The position numbers and the translations under genes are program-made. Source: Nocardia vinacea (GTDB taxonomy: Bacteria; Actinomycetota; Actinomycetes; Mycobacteriales; Mycobacteriaceae). From it: a stretch of 64,000 nucleotides of DNA. The notes under the pieces were generated by a model. It ran no database searches. It was not told the DNA's origin and worked only from the letters and a program-made list of their open reading frames with translations. The stretch spans positions 6,820,001 through 6,884,000 of the forward strand of contig NZ_CP109149.1 in NCBI RefSeq assembly GCF_035920345.1. The letters run 5' to 3'. Below are positions 1 through 8,657 of the stretch, in pieces. The number at the start of each line of letters is the position of its first letter. The first letter of the stretch is position 1.

Positions 1-592
1 GGTGCGCGAGCTGTTCGACGGTCACCTCGGCACCGCCGACCCGCCGCCACAGCACCGATTCGGTGATCACCACATCCAGATGCAGCGGCGAATCCTTGCG
101 CGTGAGCAACGTCTGCCTGGCCATGCGCAGCTGCACCCGACGTTCGATTTCGGTATCCGACGCCTCCGGACGCGCGGACTTCAGCAGCGCGCGGGTGTAT
201 GCCTCGGTCTGCAGCAGTCCGGGGATCAGCTCGTTCTCATAGGTGGCCATGGCACGCGCGGCCTCCTCGAGACCGATGTACACCTCGAAACCCTCGGCGA
301 TCACATCGCTGTAGCCGGTCCACCATCCCCTGGCCTTGGTCTCCTTGGCCAGCGCGGTCAGCGGTTCGACGAGATCGGTCGGCGCACCGTAGATCTTGCA
401 CATGGCCTCGACGTCCAGGCTGCGCAATGAGGTCTGCCCGGTTTCGATCCGCCAGATCTTGGCCTCGGACCATTCGAGCTGCCGGGCCGCCATCCGGGTG
501 GTCATCCTGGCCCGATTGCGCAGATCACGCAGATGTCGGCCGAGCTGCCTGCGCGGCATAGTCGATCCGGTCGTGCCCTGCGGTAAAGCCAT
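1..592 (-). CDS. XRE-family HTH regulator with DUF5753 domain (3' end outside window)
   Basis: This is an open frame on the minus strand that runs off the left edge, so the C-terminus is missing. The start is ATG at 592, behind a strong GAGGGGG ribosome site; an in-frame ATG at 559 is an alternative. The N-terminal 75 residues form a lambda-repressor-like HTH (RRQLGRHLRDLRNRARMT, then SEAKIWRIETGQTS). They are followed by the start of the DUF5753 region (YENELIPGLLQTEAYTRALL), where residues typical of MmyB/actinomycete XRE regulators are visible. Such proteins are usually cytosolic DNA-binding regulators, often next to small DUF397 genes; any partner would lie left of the window. The regulated targets cannot be told from the sequence. 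Confidence 0.85.
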   Translation of the reverse strand, partial: MALPQGTTGSTMPRRQLGRHLRDLRNRARMTTRMAARQLEWSEAKIWRIETGQTSLRSLDVEAMCKIYGAPTDLVEPLTALAKETKARGWWTGYSDVIAEGFEVYIGLEEAARAMATYENELIPGLLQTEAYTRALLKSARPEASDTEIERRVQLRMARQTLLTRKDSPLHLDVVITESVLWRRVGGAEVTVEQLAH

Positions 593-731
593 GCTTCCCC
601 CTCGCGATATACGAACAGCATTGTTTCACAGTAAATCTGACACAGGTCACGATTAGTGTCCCAGGCACGCCAAAGGCGCAACAGCGACGAACAGGTTCCC
701 GCAGGCGACGATCCGGCAATTCAGCTGGGTT

Positions 732-1361
732 CTACTTACGTGCGCCGCGCTTGCGGAAACGCCAGAACTGCACGGCGCGAACGTCTTCGGAGAGCTGGTT
801 GACCGGCTCGGCGACATCGGAGAGCGCCTGGAACAGATCGTCGGCGAGATCGGCGATGTGCTCGACCTTGGCGGCCAGCTTGGACGCGTTCTCCAGGAAT
901 TCGAGCAGCAGGCGTACGACGGCCGCGATGGTCAGGCCGAGCGGTATCGCGATCAAGGCGGCCAGCACGCCGAGCACCGCGGAGACCTGCCACATCAGCA
1001 CCGTCAGTGCGATCGGGATGCCGATCGCGAAGGCCAGGCCGAGCATGTAGGCAAGGGGCAGCAGCGTCCTGGTCGCCGGACGGTGGAACTGCACATCCAG
1101 CAGACCGCGGGCGGCATCGGCGGTCCAGGCACGGGGACTTTCGAAGGGTTCGGCCGGTTCGGGCTCCGCGGTGCGCGAGAACCGTTTGGACGCCGTCTCT
1201 TTCCAGGCGATCCAGCGTGATTCGGTTTCGAACTCTGCCGAATCCGGCGCGCCGACACTACTGGCGTCGTCGGCCTCGCCGGTCGAATCGCTTCGTGATG
1301 CTGCGCGCCCACCCGTCACCCGACCGCTCCCCGTCGAATCGCCACCGCGATGCTCACTCAT
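732..1361 (-). CDS. DUF4282-like membrane protein
   Basis: The product is 209 aa. ATG at 1361 is chosen because AAGGA sits about 8 nt upstream and the conserved part lies well inside; the frame stays open upstream to 1463 without a good ribosome site. Residues 1-80 are polar and probably disordered. They are followed by a domain beginning ARGLLDVQFHRPATRTLLP, then two hydrophobic segments at about residues 100-125 and 130-155, and an amphipathic C-terminal tail rich in Leu, Ala and Asp that ends basic. This fold matches the DUF4282 family, whose function is unknown. It stands alone between oppositely oriented or unrelated genes. Confidence 0.7.
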   Translation of the reverse strand: MSEHRGGDSTGSGRVTGGRAASRSDSTGEADDASSVGAPDSAEFETESRWIAWKETASKRFSRTAEPEPAEPFESPRAWTADAARGLLDVQFHRPATRTLLPLAYMLGLAFAIGIPIALTVLMWQVSAVLGVLAALIAIPLGLTIAAVVRLLLEFLENASKLAAKVEHIADLADDLFQALSDVAEPVNQLSEDVRAVQFWRFRKRGARK

Positions 1362-1624
1362 ATTGCGATCCTTCCCCCAATTCGACGCCCGGCCAATAGG
1401 AGTGGGTTCACACAACAGGTGCGCCCGCCATGACCCGCGGGCCGATCCTGGAGACATCGGCACGGCCCATTAGAGGGATGTCTCGGTGATAGCCGATCAC
1501 TACCGGGTGAGACGAACCCGACAGTCACCAAGATCTTTTGTACAACCCGTAACGCCCACCCCACCCCGCCCCGATACCACCCACGTATGCAGGACCCAGA
1601 TCTATCGGGGAATGGAGAAAGACA

Positions 1625-2104
1625 GTGCGCACCACGTTTCCGACTTCCGCATCGGCGGCAGAGATGACTGCCGCGGCGCAGGACTACATCCAGCGCGGGT
1701 GGACGATCGCTGAAACGACCAACGGAATCTGCCTGATCACGGACGAGGATCTGTCGGGTATCGAGATCAGCGGTGAGCTGGCCGGCGAGGTTCGCCGGTT
1801 CCTGCGCGCGAACAACCTGACCGGTCCGGTTATCGAGATTCCCGGCGCCGAGCGTCGCGAGATCCACTTGGTCACCGGCCTGCGCAAGGCTGCGATGGCG
1901 CTGGAGGCACTGCGCGAGGCGGGCGCCACCGTCTACACCGACGGCGACGGCATCCCGCTGCCCCCCACACAGCTCACCACCGGCGAGGCTTGCTGGGGCG
2001 TGACTCCCGGCGAGGCCCGCTGGATCCCGCCGGTAGTCGCGATCGGCGCGGCGGTTCGCTCGGCGCTCTCGCGTCGCGCGACCGTCAGCACCGTCGCCTG
2101 CTGA
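1625..2104 (+). CDS. Conserved hypothetical protein, possibly related to the Prim-Pol N-terminal fold
   Basis: The product is 159 aa, starting at GTG 1625 with GGAGAAAG just upstream. It is soluble, with no signal peptide or membrane segment. The N-terminal part (AAAQDYIQRGWTIAETTNGI) and a later segment (GPVIEIPGAERREIHLVTG) recall the opening of bifunctional primase/polymerase N-terminal domains. However, no clear catalytic acidic triad is visible, so enzymatic activity is not claimed. I recognise the type as a conserved actinobacterial hypothetical. A hairpin terminator lies about 50 nt after the stop, so it is probably monocistronic. Confidence 0.65.
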   Translation: MRTTFPTSASAAEMTAAAQDYIQRGWTIAETTNGICLITDEDLSGIEISGELAGEVRRFLRANNLTGPVIEIPGAERREIHLVTGLRKAAMALEALREAGATVYTDGDGIPLPPTQLTTGEACWGVTPGEARWIPPVVAIGAAVRSALSRRATVSTVAC

Positions 2105-2154
2105 CCAGACGTATTCGACCGGGCGGGGTCCGCACTGCCCTGACCGGCTGAAGG

Positions 2155-2179
2155 CCGGTATCCGTAGAGCGGATACCGG
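2155..2179 (+). terminator. Intrinsic terminator after the 1625-2104 gene
   Basis: A perfect 10-bp stem (CCGGTATCCG with CGGATACCGG) around a 5-nt loop, followed by TCTTTC. It lies 50 nt after the stop codon. Confidence 0.65.
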
Positions 2180-2203
2180 TCTTTCGCGTTCCGGCGTGAC
2201 CAC

Positions 2204-2227
2204 TGATTTCGCGAGTACATGGGTAAC
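2204..2227 (+). repeat. 24-nt dispersed element, copy 1
   Basis: The copy begins TGATTTCG and ends ACATGGGTAAC, with three variable positions between. The same 24-nt core occurs at 10966-10989, 22072-22095 (minus) and 22134-22157. This copy ends 37 nt before the start of the molybdopterin oxidoreductase and points toward it. Confidence 0.75.
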
Positions 2228-2264
2228 CATGCGCGGAGATCCATCGCGCGCGATGATGGGGGTT

Positions 2265-4514
2265 ATGGCCCAGCTCACTGATGACTCCCGGACGCTGTTG
2301 CGGACCTGCCCACTGTGTGAGGCGGTCTGCGGACTCGAGATCACCCTCGACTCGAACGACCATGTGACCTCGGTTCGCGGGGATCGACAGGATCCGTTCA
2401 GCAAGGGGTTCATCTGCCCCAAGGGGGCCAGCTTCGGACACCTCGACGAAGATCCGGACCGGCTGACCGAACCGATGATCCGGGACCGGGCCACCGATAC
2501 CTGGCGCACCGCATCCTGGACCGAGGCATTCGAGCTCATCGCCGCACGGTTCCCGGCGATCGTGGCCGAGCACGGAAACCAGTCGGCGGCGCTGTATCTC
2601 GGCAATCCGAACGCACATACCGTGGCGGGGGCGCTGTATGTGCCGGTGCTGATCCGGGCGCTCGGCACCAAGAATCTGTTTTCGGCGAGTACCGCCGATC
2701 AAATGCCCAAGCAGGTGGCGAGCGGATTGATGTTCGGTGATCCGCTCACCGTGCCGGTGCCGGATCTGGATCGCACCGATTATCTGCTGATGCTCGGTGC
2801 GAATCCGCTGGAGTCGAACGGATCGCTGTGCACCGCACCGGATTTCCCGGGCCGGTTGAAGGCACTACGCAAGCGCGGCGGGAAATTCGTAGTGGTCGAT
2901 CCGCGGGAAACGCGGACCGCGAAGCTTGCCGATGAGCATCTGTTCATCCGGCCGGGTAGCGATGCTTATCTGTTGTTCGGGATCGTGCACACGTTGTTCG
3001 AACAAGGTTTGACCGATATCCGCCTGGATGTCGCGGGCCTGGACGAAGTGCGCACGGCCGCCGCGGATTTCCCGCCCGAGGTGGTTTCGGAACGGACCGG
3101 AATTCCCGCCGAGACGGTTATCCGGATCGCGCAGGAGTTGGCGGCCGCGCCGACCGCGGCAGTATATGCGCGAATCGGCACCTGCACAGCCGAATTCGGC
3201 ACGCTGACACAGTGGTTGGTCGAGGTGATCAACGTGCTGACCGGCAACCTCGACTCACCCGGCGGCGCCATGTTCGCCAGTGCGGCGGCGGGCGGCATCC
3301 CGCGCACCAAGCCGTTCCGCACCGGGCGCTGGGCCAGCCGGGTGCGCGGCCTGCCCGAGGCGATGGGTGAACTGCCGGTGGCGACCCTGGCCGATGAGAT
3401 CACCACACCGGGCGCGGGGCAGGTGCGCGCGCTGGTGACCGTCGCGGGTAATCCGGTGCTGTCCGCGCCGAGCGGGGTCCGGTTGGATACGGCGTTCGCG
3501 CAATTGGACTTCATGGTCAGCGTGGACCGGTATCTGAACGAGACAACCCGGCATGCGGATGTGATCCTGCCGCCGCCGCGGTCTACGCAGTCGCCGCACT
3601 ACGACTTCGCATTGCTGCAGTTCGCGGTTCGCAATTACGCGCGGTACTCGCGGCCGCTGGTCCCGCTCGGCGATCGACCTTCGGAATCGGAGATCCTGGC
3701 CAGGCTCGGGGCTGCACTGACCGGGCAGCCCGCCGGACCGGAGGCGCTGAACGGCGTCGATGAGCTGATCATCGCGGGCATGCTGCACAAGGCGGGCATA
3801 CCGGAGCGGCGGCCCGAACTCATCGGGTCCAACAGCACCGAGCAGCGCATCGACCTGATGCTGCGGCTCGGACCCTATGGCGAGTGGAATGCCGGCGCGA
3901 GCGACGAGCCCGCAGGCGGTAGCTCGCGTGACCACGGAGGGCCCCGGGAGCGCCGAGATCAATACCGCACGCTGAATCTGCAGGTGCTGCTGGACAATCC
4001 ACACGGTGTCGATCTCGGACCTTTGCAGCCGCGCCTGCCCGGCGTGCTGCGGACGGCATCCAAGAAGGTGGAGTTGGCGCCGCAGCCGCTGCTCGACGAT
4101 GTCGTGCGGATGCGGGCCCGGCTCGCCGATGCCGCGCCGGATGTGGTGTTGATCGGGCGGCGTCAACTGCGATCCAACAACAGTTGGATGCACAATATCC
4201 CGACGCTGGTCAGCGGCTCGAATACCTGCACGCTGCATATCAATCCGGCGGATGTGGCGCGGTTGGGTCTCGGCGATACCGCCGTGGTGAAGTCCGCCGC
4301 GGGGACGCTGACGGTACCGCTGGAGCCGACCGAGGCGATCATGCCCGGGGTGGTCAGCTTGCCGCACGGCTGGGGACATACCGACAGCACACAGACGGTG
4401 GCCCGGGCGCATGCCGGGGTGAATGCCAATGTGCTGACCGATGATTCGGTGGTGGATGTGCCATCCGGAAATGCGGTCTTCAATGGCGTTCCGGTGACTT
4501 TGACGCCCGCCTGA
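2265..4514 (+). CDS. Molybdopterin-dependent oxidoreductase (formate dehydrogenase / nitrate reductase superfamily)
   Basis: The product is about 749 aa. ATG at 2265 follows GGGGG; in-frame ATGs at 2253 and 2256 are alternatives. The N-terminus carries the [4Fe-4S] ligands CPLCEAVC and, about 45 residues on, ICPKG. The bis-MGD cofactor-binding signatures follow (MLGANPLESNGS, VVDPRETRTAKLADEHLFI), and a C-terminal molydop-binding domain starts around LIGRRQLRSNNSWMHN. The segment where the Mo-coordinating Cys or Sec is usually found reads FSASTADQMPKQ, without Cys, so the substrate is uncertain. No signal peptide or Tat motif is seen, so it is probably cytosolic. It stands alone, followed by a strong terminator. 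Confidence 0.85.
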   Translation: MAQLTDDSRTLLRTCPLCEAVCGLEITLDSNDHVTSVRGDRQDPFSKGFICPKGASFGHLDEDPDRLTEPMIRDRATDTWRTASWTEAFELIAARFPAIVAEHGNQSAALYLGNPNAHTVAGALYVPVLIRALGTKNLFSASTADQMPKQVASGLMFGDPLTVPVPDLDRTDYLLMLGANPLESNGSLCTAPDFPGRLKALRKRGGKFVVVDPRETRTAKLADEHLFIRPGSDAYLLFGIVHTLFEQGLTDIRLDVAGLDEVRTAAADFPPEVVSERTGIPAETVIRIAQELAAAPTAAVYARIGTCTAEFGTLTQWLVEVINVLTGNLDSPGGAMFASAAAGGIPRTKPFRTGRWASRVRGLPEAMGELPVATLADEITTPGAGQVRALVTVAGNPVLSAPSGVRLDTAFAQLDFMVSVDRYLNETTRHADVILPPPRSTQSPHYDFALLQFAVRNYARYSRPLVPLGDRPSESEILARLGAALTGQPAGPEALNGVDELIIAGMLHKAGIPERRPELIGSNSTEQRIDLMLRLGPYGEWNAGASDEPAGGSSRDHGGPRERRDQYRTLNLQVLLDNPHGVDLGPLQPRLPGVLRTASKKVELAPQPLLDDVVRMRARLADAAPDVVLIGRRQLRSNNSWMHNIPTLVSGSNTCTLHINPADVARLGLGDTAVVKSAAGTLTVPLEPTEAIMPGVVSLPHGWGHTDSTQTVARAHAGVNANVLTDDSVVDVPSGNAVFNGVPVTLTPA

Positions 4515-4524
4515 GTTGTGCTCG

Positions 4525-4563
4525 ATCCGACCGGCCGCGCAATAAAATCCCGGCCGGTCGGAT
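4525..4563 (+). terminator. Intrinsic terminator after the molybdopterin oxidoreductase
   Basis: A perfect 13-bp GC-rich stem (ATCCGACCGGCCG paired with CGGCCGGTCGGAT) around an A/T-containing loop, starting 10 nt after the stop codon. Confidence 0.7.
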
Positions 4564-4728
4564 TGTGGCTATTTTCTGGAAACCCTTGCGCTAACTAAAG
4601 ATTCAGTGCATTCTCAACATGGATTTTGCTGTGTTGCCAGACTAAAATGGATAGGATTTCGGTTTAGTCGCGGGCTCAGCGTCGAACCCGTTGCGGTGTG
4701 CCGGATTCCAGCTACCAGAGGGGGCGCG

Positions 4729-5349
4729 ATGCCCGGTACACGTTGTGGCAGTGACGGTGAGCACGAACTGCAGGACAGGTACGGTACGCAGGACCGCGCC
4801 GAACGCTTCTACCAAGATCAAGTACTCGATCAGCTGAACCCGACGATGATCGAATTCATCGCCAGGATGGATATGGCGTTCATCGCCACCGCGGACAAAC
4901 ACGGCGAATGCGACGCAAGCTTCCGTGCGGGCCTGCCCGGCTTTCTGCATGTGATCGACGAACGCACGATTGCCTATCCGGAATACCGCGGCAACGGCGT
5001 ACACGCCAGCCTCGGCAACATCCTGGAGAACCCGCACGTAGGCATCCTGCTAATCGATTTCGTCCAGGATCTGATCGGATTGCACATCAACGGTTCGGCA
5101 CGGATCGTGGACGACACCGCGCTGCGCCACAACGTCCCGGAACTACCCGAGAACCTCAAGGGGCGAGCCGCGCAGCACTGGGTGGTGATCGATGTGGAAG
5201 AGGCCTACATCCACTGCCGCAAACACATCCCGCATCTGGTCCCCGCGGCACGCGAGCAGCGGGAGTGGGGCACCGACAACACCCGGGCCAAGGGTGGCGA
5301 CTACTTCGGGGCGAAGGCGCAGGCCCAGGCCGACGCCCTGGTTCGTTAG
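4729..5349 (+). CDS. Pyridoxamine 5'-phosphate oxidase (PPOX)-family flavoprotein
   Basis: The product is 206 aa, starting at ATG 4729 with AGAGGGGG upstream. An upstream in-frame extension to 4606 has no ribosome site. The core has the split-barrel FMN-binding pattern. MDMAFIATADKHGECDASFR is followed by an acidic/aromatic strand with YPEYRGNGVHASLGNI, then HVGILLIDF, a pattern seen in PPOX proteins annotated as FMN- or F420-binding. The C-terminus has HCRKHIPHLVP. It is soluble, and the substrate cannot be assigned. It is convergent with the GtrA gene, which ends 27 nt later on the other strand. Confidence 0.8.
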   Translation: MPGTRCGSDGEHELQDRYGTQDRAERFYQDQVLDQLNPTMIEFIARMDMAFIATADKHGECDASFRAGLPGFLHVIDERTIAYPEYRGNGVHASLGNILENPHVGILLIDFVQDLIGLHINGSARIVDDTALRHNVPELPENLKGRAAQHWVVIDVEEAYIHCRKHIPHLVPAAREQREWGTDNTRAKGGDYFGAKAQAQADALVR

Positions 5350-5376
5350 CCGAACTGCATACTCGGCCGCTGCAAA

Positions 5377-5835
5377 TCAGACACCGAGTTTGAAGATGAC
5401 CAGGCGTTGCACGACGAAGTTGATGACCGTGGCGGTGCCCTGGGCGATGACGAAGGCCAGGGGCTGGCGCCACCAGTCGCCGGGGAGCGTGGCGTAGAGC
5501 ACGGCGTTGATACCGACCTGGACGGCGAACGTGACGGCGTAGAGCACAACGACCGCGATGAAGCGAGCGCGGCTCGGCGGCGCCTGGAAGGTCCAGCGGC
5601 GATTGATCAGGTAGGCAGTGGTGGTGCCCGCGATGAAGCTGATCGATTTGGCGACGCTGACCGGCAGGCCGATGAGGTTCAGTAGGAAGCTGTAGATCCC
5701 GTAGTCGACGATGGCCGAGAGACCGCCGGTGAGGGTGAAGCGGACGATCTGGGTCTTCAGGTCGACATCAGTTCCGCCCGGCTCGTCGACCAGCGGCAGT
5801 TCGGCCGGGAGCGGCAGGTGGGGTTCGGCTTGCAC
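5377..5835 (-). CDS. GtrA-family membrane protein, Rv3789-like
   Basis: The product is 152 aa, with GTG at 5835. No Shine-Dalgarno is seen, but TACGCT lies 7 nt upstream, suggesting a leaderless mRNA. Four hydrophobic segments are visible, starting at QIVRFTLTGGLSAIVDYGIY, with the GtrA signature INRRWTF between the second and third. In mycobacteria the homologue Rv3789 lies beside dprE1 and has been linked to decaprenyl-phosphoryl-arabinose handling and recruitment of AftA. Here it is divergent from dprE1, the same arrangement. The molecular role (flippase or recruiting protein) is debated for the family. Confidence 0.88.
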   Translation of the reverse strand: MQAEPHLPLPAELPLVDEPGGTDVDLKTQIVRFTLTGGLSAIVDYGIYSFLLNLIGLPVSVAKSISFIAGTTTAYLINRRWTFQAPPSRARFIAVVVLYAVTFAVQVGINAVLYATLPGDWWRQPLAFVIAQGTATVINFVVQRLVIFKLGV

Positions 5836-5842
5836 GCCGACG

Positions 5843-5848
5843 AGCGTA
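5843..5848 (-). promoter_or_regulatory. -10-like box of the GtrA gene (TACGCT)
   Basis: A TANNNT hexamer read on the minus strand, 7 nt before the GTG start at 5835. There is no ribosome site, consistent with a transcript starting at or next to the start codon. Confidence 0.45.
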
Positions 5849-5972
5849 GCGGCGTGACGCGGGACACGCGCACTCCAGCACCATTGGACGTTTGTCCGGC
5901 GAGATGGAACCGATGTCGGACCTCACATACTGGGGAGTACGGCGACGCCGACCGCATATCGGCTCATGCATG

Positions 5973-5978
5973 TAGCCT
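5973..5978 (+). promoter_or_regulatory. -10-like box of dprE1 (TAGCCT)
   Basis: A TANNNT hexamer exactly 8 nt before ATG 5987. The absence of a Shine-Dalgarno and the same spacing at the emb and glf genes support leaderless initiation at 5987. Confidence 0.5.
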
Positions 5979-5986
5979 CTATGCCG

Positions 5987-7441
5987 ATGTCCACGAAAGC
6001 TCCGACCGCCACCACAACCGGTAACTCCGGCAATGTCGCCGACGGCACCTACGCGCTGCCGACGCGGACCAAGGCATTGACCGGGTGGGGTCGCACCGCA
6101 CCAACATCTTCCGAAGTGCTCTCGACGAGCGATCCCGAACTGATCGCCAAGGCCGTCGCCATGGTCGCCGAGGACAACGACTCCAAGCCGGCCCACCTGC
6201 GTCGCGGCATCATCGCGCGCGGGCTCGGCCGCTCCTATGGCGATCACGCGCAGAACGCGGGCGGCCTCGTCGTCGATATGACGGCGCTGAACAATATCCA
6301 CCGGATCGACCGGGACACCCGGATCGTCGACGTGGACGGCGGCGTCAGCCTGGACCAGCTCATGAAGGCCGCGCTGCCGTTCGGGCTGTGGGTTCCGGTG
6401 CTGCCCGGCACCCGTCAGGTGACAATCGGCGGCGCCATCGCCTCCGATATCCACGGTAAGAACCATCACAGCGAGGGCAGCTTCGGCAACCACGTGCGCT
6501 CGATTGATCTGCTCACCGCCGATGGGCAGGTGCAGCACATCACGCCGAAGCGCAACGCCAAGCTGTTCTGGGCGACCGTCGGCGGCAACGGACTCACCGG
6601 CATCATCCTGCGCGCGACCATCGAGATGGCGCCCACCGAGACGGCGTACTTCCTCAACGACGGCGTGAAGACCACGACGCTCGACGAGACCATCGCCGCG
6701 CACAGCGACGGCAGCGAAGCGAACTACACCTACTCGAGCGCGTGGTTCGACGTGATCAGCCCGCTGCCGAAGCTCGGCAGGGCCACCATCACCCGCGGCC
6801 GCCTCGCCAAGGTCGACGAACTACCCAAGCGTCTGCGCAAGAAGCCGCTGAAGTTCGATGCGCCGCAGCTGATGACGGTGCCCGATATCTTCCCGAACTG
6901 GACCATGAACAAGCTCACGCTCCAGGCCATCGGTGAGGCGTACTACGCCATGGGCGGCAACTACACCGGCAAGGTGCAGAATCTGACGCAGTTCTACCAC
7001 CCGCTCGACATGATCGCGGAGTGGAACCGCGGCTACGGTTCCAACGGCTTCCTGCAGTACCAGTTCGTGGTGCCGACCGAGGCGGTCGAGGAGTTCAAGC
7101 GGATCATCATCGACATCCAGGCCTCCGGGCACTACTCGGCACTGAACGTTTTCAAGCTGTTCGGACCGGGTAATCCGGCACCGCTGAGCTTCCCGATGCC
7201 GGGCTGGAACATCTGCGTCGACTTCCCGATCAAGCCGGGTCTGAACGAGTTGGTGAGCGAGCTGGACCGCCGCGTCACGGAGTTCGGCGGGCGGCTGTAC
7301 ACCGCGAAGGATTCGCGCACCACCGCGGAGACCTTCCACCAGATGTACCCGCGGATCGACGAGTGGATCAAGGTCCGCCGAAGTGTCGATCCCACAGGCG
7401 TTTTCATGTCCGATATGGCGAGAAGGCTGGAGCTCCAGTGA
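5987..7441 (+). CDS. dprE1: Decaprenylphosphoryl-beta-D-ribose oxidase DprE1
   Basis: This FAD-dependent enzyme oxidises decaprenyl-phosphoryl-ribose to the 2-keto intermediate, the first step of the epimerisation that gives DPA, the arabinan donor. The product is 484 aa from ATG 5987 (in-frame ATGs at 5966 and 5981 also exist; 5987 fits a leaderless start). The FAD-binding PCMH domain shows [19 protein letters not shown] and [23 protein letters not shown]. The C-terminal domain has GWNICVDFP, whose Cys is 74 residues from the C-terminus, as is Cys387 of the M. tuberculosis enzyme, the residue hit by benzothiazinones. The Lys of YTAKDSRTT is also kept. Its stop overlaps the dprE2 start by 4 nt. 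Confidence 0.97.
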   Translation: MSTKAPTATTTGNSGNVADGTYALPTRTKALTGWGRTAPTSSEVLSTSDPELIAKAVAMVAEDNDSKPAHLRRGIIARGLGRSYGDHAQNAGGLVVDMTALNNIHRIDRDTRIVDVDGGVSLDQLMKAALPFGLWVPVLPGTRQVTIGGAIASDIHGKNHHSEGSFGNHVRSIDLLTADGQVQHITPKRNAKLFWATVGGNGLTGIILRATIEMAPTETAYFLNDGVKTTTLDETIAAHSDGSEANYTYSSAWFDVISPLPKLGRATITRGRLAKVDELPKRLRKKPLKFDAPQLMTVPDIFPNWTMNKLTLQAIGEAYYAMGGNYTGKVQNLTQFYHPLDMIAEWNRGYGSNGFLQYQFVVPTEAVEEFKRIIIDIQASGHYSALNVFKLFGPGNPAPLSFPMPGWNICVDFPIKPGLNELVSELDRRVTEFGGRLYTAKDSRTTAETFHQMYPRIDEWIKVRRSVDPTGVFMSDMARRLELQ

Positions 7442-8199
7442 TTAATGCCGTAGGCAACCCGCAGACCATCCTGCTGCTGGGCGGTACCTCGGAGATCGGC
7501 TTGGCGATCTGCGCCGAGTACCTGCGCAAGAGTCCGGCGCGCATCATCCTGGCCGCACTGCCCGGTGATCCGCTGCGCGAGGACGCCGTCTCCGAGCTGA
7601 AGTCGGCCGGTGCGACCCAGGTCGACGTCATCGACTTCGACGCGCTCGATACCGAGAGCCATCCCAGGGTTATCGACGCGGCCTGGGACGGCGGCGATGT
7701 GGATGTCGCCATCGTCGCGTTCGCCCTGGACGGCGATCCGGAAGAGCTGTGGCAGAACCAGCGCAAGGCCGTGCAGGTCGCCGGAATCAATTACACCGCG
7801 GCAGTTTCGGTCGGTGTGCTGGTCGGCGAGAAGATGAAGAAGCAGGGCTTCGGGCGGATCATCGCCATGTCCTCGGTGGCCGGTGAGCGGGTACGTCGCT
7901 CGAACTTCGTCTACGGCTCCACCAAGGCCGGGCTGGATGGCTTCTACCTGGGACTCGGCGAGGCGCTGCGCCCGTACGGACCGCGCGTGCTGGTGATCCG
8001 GCCGGGCATGGTGCGGACCAGGTTCTCGGCGCACGTCAAAGAGGCTCCGCTCACCGTCAACAAGGAAGATATTGCGGCACTGGCGGTTTCGGCGTCGCAG
8101 CGGGGCAAGGAGCTCGTCTGGGCGCCCGGTACCTTCCGCTTCGTGATGATGATCCTGCGCCACATCCCGCGCCCGATCTTCCGCAAGCTGCCCATCTGA
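7438..8199 (+). CDS. dprE2: Decaprenylphosphoryl-2-keto-ribose reductase DprE2
   Basis: This is the NAD(P)H-dependent second half of the DPA epimerase. It reduces the 2-keto intermediate made by DprE1 to decaprenyl-phosphoryl-arabinose. The product is 253 aa, against about 254 for the mycobacterial protein. GTG at 7438 overlaps the dprE1 stop (GTGA), so the two are translationally coupled. SDR features are the nucleotide-binding [29 protein letters not shown] and the catalytic VYGSTKAG (YxxxK). A GC-rich hairpin follows the stop, separating it from aftA. Confidence 0.96.
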   Translation: MINAVGNPQTILLLGGTSEIGLAICAEYLRKSPARIILAALPGDPLREDAVSELKSAGATQVDVIDFDALDTESHPRVIDAAWDGGDVDVAIVAFALDGDPEELWQNQRKAVQVAGINYTAAVSVGVLVGEKMKKQGFGRIIAMSSVAGERVRRSNFVYGSTKAGLDGFYLGLGEALRPYGPRVLVIRPGMVRTRFSAHVKEAPLTVNKEDIAALAVSASQRGKELVWAPGTFRFVMMILRHIPRPIFRKLPI

Positions 8200-8657
8200 T
8201 TTCCCCGAGCCGCACCTCGTCGACCGCGCCCCGTTGCGCGGCACGGGTGCGGCTCGTTCATATCCGCGATGCGCCAAGCGGTTGGGATCCGACGAGCCGG
8301 ACGGCCCCGATGCGATCCGGTCGATACCATCGACCCGGCTCCACGGCATAACGCCGAACTGATGCGGCCCCCATCCGCTACCCCAACGGTTCGGCCCTAG
8401 TTCCTGCGCGCAGGCGAACGACGTGGCAGGTTCGGAGCCGATCTGATTGGTCGACCTGGATACGGAGGCTTGGTGCGAGTGAGCGACTACCTGCGGACAA
8501 CTCGCCGCCGGATCCCCGGCGATCAGCGCCGTGCGAGGCTTTGCCTGCGGCTGGGCGTCGTCGGCACAATGGGCGTCGCGGACCGCACATCGCTGGGCTT
8601 CGGCATCGCCGAACTGGCCGCAGGCTCGGCGCACCGCATCGAAGATGGAGGACTCCG
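8200..8657 (+). other. 458-nt intergenic region between dprE2 and aftA
   Basis: It begins with a hairpin (8206-8256). Beyond that no convincing gene was seen: short frames exist on both strands but without ribosome sites or recognisable sequence. The promoter of aftA is expected here. In mycobacteria dprE2 and aftA are adjacent, so this stretch may be eroded coding DNA, but no homology was recognised. Confidence 0.5.
8206..8256 (+). terminator. Hairpin after dprE2
   Basis: An 11-bp stem (CGAGCCGCACC paired with GGTGCGGCTCG) 6 nt after the dprE2 stop, followed by TTCAT. It probably ends the dprE1-dprE2 transcript. Confidence 0.55.
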
